Positions 31,556 to 32,100 of a stretch of 32,100 bases of DNA are shown here, in pieces. The stretch spans positions 1 to 32,100 of the forward strand of contig CAMHST010000024.1 of NCBI GenBank assembly GCA_946187865.1. The letters run 5' to 3'. The notes beneath the pieces were generated by a model. The model did no database searches. It saw only the letters and a program-made list of their open reading frames with translations, and was not told the origin of the DNA. Source of the DNA: an uncultured Bacteroidales bacterium. Its GTDB lineage: Bacteria > Bacteroidota > Bacteroidia > Bacteroidales > UBA932. Made by a program: the position numbers and the translations under genes. How positions within the stretch are numbered: the stretch's first letter is position 1; every line of letters starts with the position of its first letter.

Positions 31556-32100
31556 CGATCGGCCAGGGCGTTTAGGAATTCCCGCATCTGGTCGTCGGAG
31601 TCGAATTTGATGGTAAGGGTGCCCTTTCCCGATGCGCTGCGCTTGAGGGACAGATTGTCCCCGAAATACCGGCCGACATTCTCCAGGAGCCGATAATACA
31701 TCTCCGGAAGCTCTTCGGGCTCTTCCTTGTCCGCTTTGGGCCCCTTGGCCGGGCGGTCCAGGTTCTTCACTTTTTCTTCCAGCTGGCGCACGGACAGGCC
31801 GGCGCGCACAATCTGGTCGCACAGGGATTCCTGCAGGGCAGGGTCTTCCACGCCCAGCAGCACTTTCGCGTGCCCGACGCTGACCAGGCCCACTTTCAGG
31901 TCGTGCTGGACCTTGGCGGGCAGCTTGAGCAGCCGGAGCTGGTTGGCCACGGAAGCGCGCTTTTTACCTACGCGGTCTGCCATTTGCTCCTGCGTGAGCC
32001 GGCATTCCTCCATCAGGCGCTGGTAACTCATGGCCACTTCTATCGGGTCCAGGTTTTCCCGCTGGATATTCTCCACGATGGCCATTTCCAGCATGCCCTG
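31552..32100 (-). CDS. parB: Chromosome-partitioning protein ParB (N-terminus outside window)
   Basis: The last 182 residues of ParB; the reading frame stays open to the right edge, so the front part, including the CTPase GERRxRA-type motif, is missing. Seen here: LEMAIVENIQRENLDPIEVA, the helix-turn-helix LTQEQMADRVGKKRASVANQLRLLKL, the VSVGHAKVLLG linker helix, a charged linker (about KNLDRPAKGPKADKEEPEELP), and a C-terminal dimerisation domain. It loads on parS sites and spreads to organise the chromosome origin. An internal ATG at 32094 is not the true start. Confidence 0.94.
   Translation of the reverse strand, partial: QGMLEMAIVENIQRENLDPIEVAMSYQRLMEECRLTQEQMADRVGKKRASVANQLRLLKLPAKVQHDLKVGLVSVGHAKVLLGVEDPALQESLCDQIVRAGLSVRQLEEKVKNLDRPAKGPKADKEEPEELPEMYYRLLENVGRYFGDNLSLKRSASGKGTLTIKFDSDDQMREFLNALADR

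Overview
The window looks like chromosomal DNA of a fairly GC-rich member of the Bacteroidales, possibly a Rikenellaceae- or Cryptobacteroides-like gut lineage. The order is well supported and the family is a guess. The evidence is Bacteroidetes-type promoters (TTTG, 19-21 nt, TAnnTTTG), few visible Shine-Dalgarno sites, a ParB-DUF5683-lytic transglycosylase block, a TGS-domain nucleoside kinase, and protein families seen mainly in this phylum.

Layout. (1) 1-767, minus: the N-terminal 255 residues of a deoxyhypusine-synthase-like protein, cut by the window edge. (2) 889-16590, plus: a tight run of 18 genes, mostly overlapping or a few bases apart, that reads as an aryl-polyene/flexirubin-like biosynthetic cluster. 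It holds two acyl carrier proteins, two complete ketosynthases each followed by a translationally coupled half-ketosynthase, two hot-dog dehydratases, an O-methyltransferase-like protein, three lysophospholipid-acyltransferase domains, a GT2 glycosyltransferase, a LolA-like carrier, a small SMR-like membrane protein, an MMPL/RND exporter fused to an acyltransferase, an AMP-forming ligase and two alpha/beta hydrolases. No ketoreductase and no aromatic-amino-acid ammonia-lyase or chorismate lyase is visible, so these steps must come from elsewhere. (3) 16641-18299, plus: nucleoside kinase. (4) 18296-25843, minus: a lipid module of MMPL exporter, FakA-like, FakB/DegV-like, GNAT-like protein, PlsX and acyl carrier protein. 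Its exporter is a clear paralogue of the one in the polyene cluster. (5) 25954-27079, minus: hpt and adk, ending in a good intrinsic terminator. (6) 27183-28967, plus: a secreted helix-hairpin-helix/beta-barrel-like protein with two in-frame repeat expansions. (7) 29202-32100, minus: parB (cut by the right edge), a DUF5683 protein and a lytic transglycosylase with LysM.

How it fits together: in region 2 a starter acid would be activated, extended on the carrier proteins by the ketosynthase pairs, dehydrated to a conjugated polyene, methylated and/or glycosylated, esterified to a lipid by the acyltransferases, and moved to the outer membrane by the MMPL and LolA-like proteins. Region 4 would feed acyl-phosphate and acyl-ACP pools (FakA, FakB, PlsX, ACP) and has its own MMPL exporter. 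The functional link between regions 2 and 4 is inference from proximity and paralogy.

Most unusual points: the His/Cys-rich tandem-repeat tail on one half-ketosynthase; the duplicated KS plus half-KS layout; the exporter-acyltransferase fusion that ends in half a methyltransferase fold; the MMPL-FakA-FakB operon; a palindrome overlapping an internal promoter; and several repeat or hairpin elements between genes.
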